Shown here: piece after piece, positions 61,090 through 64,000 of the stretch
Numbering within the stretch: position 1 is the stretch's first letter
Layout of the letters: the number at the start of each line of letters is the position of its first letter
NCBI GenBank assembly: GCA_910579645.1
Contig: CAJTVK010000003.1
Span: forward strand, 12,360-76,359
DNA: 64,000 nt
Reading direction: 5' to 3'
From: an uncultured Lachnospiraceae bacterium
Lineage (GTDB): Bacteria; Bacillota; Clostridia; Lachnospirales; Lachnospiraceae
The notes under the pieces: generated by a model
What the model was told of the DNA's origin: nothing
The model's input: the letters and a program-made list of their open reading frames with translations, nothing else
The model's database searches: none
Translations under genes and position numbers: made by a program

Positions 61090-61530
61090 TCATGCTTCTT
61101 TTTTCTTAAATACCCACAATTTGCTGAACACATAATTAGAAATAATGACCACTACATTGCACACTAGCTTTGCCACCATATCATTCATCCGCGCCAAATC
61201 CACCATCACATACATAATCACCAGTTCCATCACGCCGGTGGCTATCCTCGCGCCCACAAAGGCCGAGAACTCTTTCCGGACACCCGCTTTATCCGATACC
61301 TTGCTCTTAAATACAAACGTGCGGTTGGTCCAGTACGCAAACAGCACTGCCACTACCCAGGCAAAGGCGGTTGCAATCAGTACCAGCACAACTTTCTCCT
61401 TATCCGCCCCCAGCACCCATGCCGCCAAAGCATAGGCCGCCATATTCACCACAAATGCCAGAAAACCGAAAAACAGGTAATTGACCGCCTCCTCATATTT
61501 CCTATATAAGTCTATTGCAAATTTCACCAT
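61090..61530 (-). CDS. gtrA: GtrA family membrane protein
   Basis: A small protein of 146 residues with four membrane spans. YLFFGFLAFVVNMAAYALAA in span 1, VAVLFAYWTNRTFVF (span 2 and the conserved loop) and NYVFSKLWVFK at the end are the usual GtrA signature. GtrA proteins are thought to flip polyprenyl-phosphate-linked sugars made by a GtrB-type GT2; a GT-C enzyme then uses them. Here a GtrB-like domain is found in the fusion protein at 53557-55041 and GT-C candidates are all around. The ATG at 61530 has AAAAGG at 9 bases; the one at 61539 lies too close. It is the second gene of the operon. Confidence 0.9.
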   Translation of the reverse strand: MVKFAIDLYRKYEEAVNYLFFGFLAFVVNMAAYALAAWVLGADKEKVVLVLIATAFAWVVAVLFAYWTNRTFVFKSKVSDKAGVRKEFSAFVGARIATGVMELVIMYVMVDLARMNDMVAKLVCNVVVIISNYVFSKLWVFKKKEA

Positions 61531-61569
61531 ACCATTCATCCTTTTCTCTTTCCCAGGCAGTGCTCCGGC

Positions 61570-63321
61570 CTATCTTACCCGTACTGCCTGTCCGTCCTCT
61601 ACCCGGTATACAATATCGCATTTTTCTATGGTCTGAAGTCTGTGGGCAATGATAATCAGCGTCTTGCGCCCGTGCAGGCGGTTGATGGAATCCATGATGG
61701 CCGCCTCCGTCTCATTGTCCAGCGCGGAAGTGGCCTCGTCCAGGACAAGAACCTCCGGGTCTTCATACAAAGCCCTTGCTATGCCGATTCTCTGTCTCTG
61801 CCCTCCGGAAATACGGATGCCCCTTTCTCCGATTCCGGTATCCAGCCCTTCCGGCAGTCCCCGCACATATTCATCCAACTGCGCTTCTTTCAGTGCCTGC
61901 CATACTTTCCTGTCGTCAATCTCCTCATCTGCACAGCCAAACGCCACATTCTTCCGGATGGTGGAGTCAATCATGAAAATAGTCTGAGGAATATAGCCGA
62001 TATTTTTCAGCCAAGACTCATAATGTTCCCTTACTTCCACGCCGTCGGCCAGAATTTCCCCTCCCTGCAGGCGCAGGAGCCCCAGCAGAATATCCACCGC
62101 CGTAGTTTTACCCGCACCGGAAGTACCCACAATCCCCACCGATTTCCCCACCGGGATACGCATGGAAGCATGGTCGAATATCAGCACATCGCTGTTAGGA
62201 TAACGGTAAGTAATATCTTTCAGCCAAATCTCCTTTGTGACCGGCAGTTTTTCCACCTGTTTCTTCGTCCGATAGGTCATTTCGTCATAATCTACACTCT
62301 CATCCCGTATCTCTTCCTGCAGATTATCCGTCACTCCCATGAAAAACGGCTCAAAATACGAGATGGAAGTCAGGTAATTGTTGATTCGGTTGGCACTGGG
62401 TATAAGACGCATCGCCGCCGCCGCCAGCGTAATCAGCTGCGGCATAATATCCACCACCGGAGTCCCCCAAGCCAGCCGCAGCATCATATAAAGAATCATC
62501 CCCGCAATGGCCACCGTCTCAATCAGCAGCCTGGGCGTGGCATTATACAGATTATACCGCTGCACAGCGCTTACATAGCCCGCGCCGCATTTGCAGTATT
62601 CATTGATAAAATAGCTTTCTCTGTTAGCCACCTTGATTTCCTTGATGCCCATGACCGACTGGTCAATCCATTTATACAGCCCGCTGTAAAAATCCTGATT
62701 TTCCTCTCCCGCCTTGCGCATAATCGGCTTCAGCACACACTTAATCACAATCAGCACCACAATCAGCAGCACGGCCACCGTGCAGGTCATAATCACATCC
62801 TTATAAAAGCAAAAGAGCGTCAGGCAGACAAACACTATCATCTCGCTGACCAACTGCAGCAGGCTCAGAATCAGCCCGTACATATTATTCACATCCGAAG
62901 TGATGCTTCTCTGTATCACGGAAGTATCCGCATTCAGATAGTATTCATAAGGACGCTGCATAAAATTAATCATCATCCTTCTGGAAGTGGCAAACTGGTT
63001 GCTGTACACAAATCGAAACTGCAGCTTGCTCTGGAAAAACAGATAAGCGTTTTTCACTGCGTATACCAGGATCAATGCCCCCAGCATAAACATGGAAAAC
63101 TGCGTCATGCTTTCCATGCCGAGCATATCATAAACATCCGCCAGCATATCGTTCTTTTCCAATATTTCCGGATCCGTAATTACCGTGGCCGCCTCCAAAA
63201 TCAATCCTACCCCCAGCAATTCCAAGGCCGCCCCTAACAGCATCACAAAGATAAGAAGCACCATTACTCTCTTCTGCTTCTTATCCAGCAATACCTTCAG
63301 CTTTTTCAAAATCTTTTTCAT
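61570..63321 (-). CDS. ABC transporter with fused ATPase, PglK-like lipid-linked oligosaccharide flippase
   Basis: A 583-residue half transporter. Six membrane spans occupy residues about 18-310 and the ATPase domain follows from about 350: Walker A GTSGAGKTT, the Q-loop in IGYIPQTIF, the signature ISGGQRQR, Walker B VLVLDEATSALD and the switch His in IIIAHRL. KVANRESYFINEY in the membrane part fits the PglK group, which flips undecaprenyl-diphospho-oligosaccharides; MsbA-like lipid export is the alternative. No Wzx flippase gene is in the window, so this ABC protein probably does that work. It is the first gene of the long operon, behind a clear promoter and a leader hairpin. Confidence 0.88.
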   Translation of the reverse strand: MKKILKKLKVLLDKKQKRVMVLLIFVMLLGAALELLGVGLILEAATVITDPEILEKNDMLADVYDMLGMESMTQFSMFMLGALILVYAVKNAYLFFQSKLQFRFVYSNQFATSRRMMINFMQRPYEYYLNADTSVIQRSITSDVNNMYGLILSLLQLVSEMIVFVCLTLFCFYKDVIMTCTVAVLLIVVLIVIKCVLKPIMRKAGEENQDFYSGLYKWIDQSVMGIKEIKVANRESYFINEYCKCGAGYVSAVQRYNLYNATPRLLIETVAIAGMILYMMLRLAWGTPVVDIMPQLITLAAAAMRLIPSANRINNYLTSISYFEPFFMGVTDNLQEEIRDESVDYDEMTYRTKKQVEKLPVTKEIWLKDITYRYPNSDVLIFDHASMRIPVGKSVGIVGTSGAGKTTAVDILLGLLRLQGGEILADGVEVREHYESWLKNIGYIPQTIFMIDSTIRKNVAFGCADEEIDDRKVWQALKEAQLDEYVRGLPEGLDTGIGERGIRISGGQRQRIGIARALYEDPEVLVLDEATSALDNETEAAIMDSINRLHGRKTLIIIAHRLQTIEKCDIVYRVEDGQAVRVR

Positions 63322-63361
63322 TTGGTTCTTACCTTACATTCCTTTTCGTCGCCTGATGCAC

Positions 63362-63407
63362 ATATCCGGCAGCCAGGAAAATATTTCCGGCAGCAGAGGC
63401 CGGATAT
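63362..63407 (-). promoter_or_regulatory. Leader hairpin of the right-hand glycan operon
   Basis: ATATCCGGC and GCCGGATAT pair perfectly around an inner GGAAA/TTTCC stem within the untranslated leader, between the promoter at 63433 and the start at 63321. There is no T run behind it. In Clostridia, leader hairpins of this kind can serve antiterminators of the LoaP type; here that is only a suggestion. Confidence 0.5.
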
Positions 63408-63432
63408 ATGCCTATTGCCAAAATATTATTAT

Positions 63433-63462
63433 ATTTTAGCACATGTCATATTATAAATGCAA
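63433..63462 (-). promoter_or_regulatory. Promoter of the right-hand glycan operon
   Basis: On the minus strand TTGCAT (63457-63462) and TAAAAT (63433-63438) are 18 bases apart, and TGC precedes the -10 (extended -10). Transcription would begin near 63425, giving a leader of about 105 bases before the PglK-like gene. It is the best promoter candidate for the genes down to 31624, although an internal one is likely at 51711. Confidence 0.7.
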
Positions 63463-63530
63463 TAATTACCTTAAACGTGATGGAAAGTGAGGTGACAGTT
63501 CAGCCGGAACGTTGAGTTGGGAGGCGGACG

Positions 63531-63814
63531 CCCGTGCGCGAGTTTTTTTAGTGGCCGGCAGCAGCGGAACTGCCTGTCCCGGTTTTCCGTGCGCTTTTTT
63601 CGGCCGGAGGTTTCTAAGCAGAATGGGAAAGTGTGTCACAGGCTGCGGTCGTCCTCAAGCGGCATCCATGCCGCATCGGACTGAAATGGGCATCCATGCC
63701 CATTTCCCCTTGGGTGTCGACATTCTGCTAAGAAACCGCCGCCGAAAACGAAGCACGGAAAACCGGGACAGGCAGTTCCTCTGCTGCCGGCCACTAAAAA
63801 AACTCACGCACGGG
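63531..63814. repeat. Large inverted repeat (about 95-nt arms) with twin hairpins in the loop
   Basis: The left arm (63531-63625) and right arm (63721-63814) are near reverse complements: both contain TTTTTTTAGTGGCCGGCAGC, AACTGCCTGTCCCGGTTTTC and GCAGAATG, with scattered differences and short bulges. The 95-base loop carries two perfect palindromes, GCGGCATCCATGCCGC (63659-63674) and one centred on GGGCATCCATGCCC (63684-63705). No convincing reading frame covers it. The gene-free stretch from about 63480 to the end is taken up by this structure and related copies. It may be a structured RNA, a MITE-like element or a recombination block. Confidence 0.85.
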
Positions 63815-63941
63815 CTGGGTAATAGATGCCGGTATTTCCTATTGCTCCCGAAAAGACATGGAGAAACCGGGCAGAATGTGCCATCCCTGTTTTCTGCCGA
63901 ATATCAAAACATAATGCCGAATCAAAACGTTCCTTCCTACT

Positions 63942-64000
63942 TTACCCAGCACGGGAGGGATTTTTTTGCGGGACGGCGGCAGCGGGAGCGCCTGTCCCGG
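63942..64000 (+). repeat. Third, partial copy of the repeat arm at the window edge
   Basis: TTACCCAGC, a run of seven T, GGCGGCAGCGG and CGCCTGTCCCGG follow the left-arm order of the structure at 63531 in the same orientation, though more diverged. Its TTACCCAGC start mirrors the outer end of the right arm (GCTGGGTAA at about 63814-63822). The copy is cut by the end of the window, so further units may follow. Confidence 0.7.

Noticed and set aside
61642..63237. A 531-codon plus-strand frame opposite the PglK-like ABC gene
   Set aside because: It is the mirror of a gene with complete ABC motifs, is rich in His, Gln, Arg and Pro as antisense frames are, and has no recognisable domain.
63531..63814. 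Retron msr-msd or group II intron remnant
   Set aside because: No reverse transcriptase, intron domain V or other diagnostic part was found in or next to the structure.

Overview
The window looks like a chromosomal segment from a Lachnospiraceae-type member of the Clostridia. The evidence is strong AGGAGG-type ribosome sites, mixed GC content (AT-rich regulators beside roughly 50% GC sugar genes), a circularly permuted GH3 enzyme of the kind known from Ruminococcus and Butyrivibrio, a GPH-type sugar symporter, and dense surface-glycan gene clusters. The organism call is inference. No rRNA, tRNA, transposase or CRISPR array was seen. Almost every gene lies on the minus strand, so transcription runs from right to left; the one clear exception is an AraC regulator at 30438-31643.

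Region A, 1-12.3 kb: a surface-polysaccharide operon with its own extended -10 promoter near 12301. In transcription order it holds a NodB-like deacetylase, an AsnB-type amidotransferase, a GT4, a membrane-anchored SGNH protein, a second AsnB, a GT11 fucosyltransferase, a GT2, a DUF5672 protein, a GT17-like enzyme, a divergent GT11-like protein and a GT2 that runs off the left edge.

Region B, 12.4-16.2 kb: a small accessory patch. A TipA-like MerR regulator with a classic 19-bp-spacer promoter is followed by the remains of a NUDIX gene, an intact GNAT, a GNAT-like fragment and a terminator. An AlbA_2/Schlafen-type protein carries in-frame 42-bp tandem repeats. A 155-bp palindromic repeat ends the region; a second, shorter copy lies at 46.8 kb.

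Region C, 16.2-31.6 kb: a glycoside-use cluster divergent from its AraC regulator. It encodes a GH5-like clan A hydrolase, a GPH symporter, a GH78 rhamnosidase, a permuted GH3, a GH94-type phosphorylase and a conventional GH3. None has a signal peptide, so a small rhamnosylated beta-glucoside is probably imported and split inside the cell.

Region D, 31.6-63.5 kb: a second, long glycan operon reading leftward from a promoter near 63.45 kb. It combines a PglK-like ABC flippase, PglF/PglE/PglC (4-amino-4,6-dideoxy-HexNAc synthesis and the initiating phosphosugar transferase), a Wzy-like polymerase, a TviB/WbpP pair (acidic HexNAc), several GT4 enzymes, a formyltransferase and a DUF2334 deacetylase. 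Mixed in is a second theme: WecE, a GNAT-GT2 fusion, GtrA and four GT-C-like membrane proteins. Together these could make, flip and attach an N-acylated amino sugar on undecaprenyl phosphate. The AsnB enzymes of region A could amidate the uronic acid made in region D.

Region E, 63.5-64 kb: no genes, but a large inverted repeat with about 95-nt arms, twin hairpins in its loop, and a third partial copy of the arm at the window edge. It is not explained by any family I recognise.
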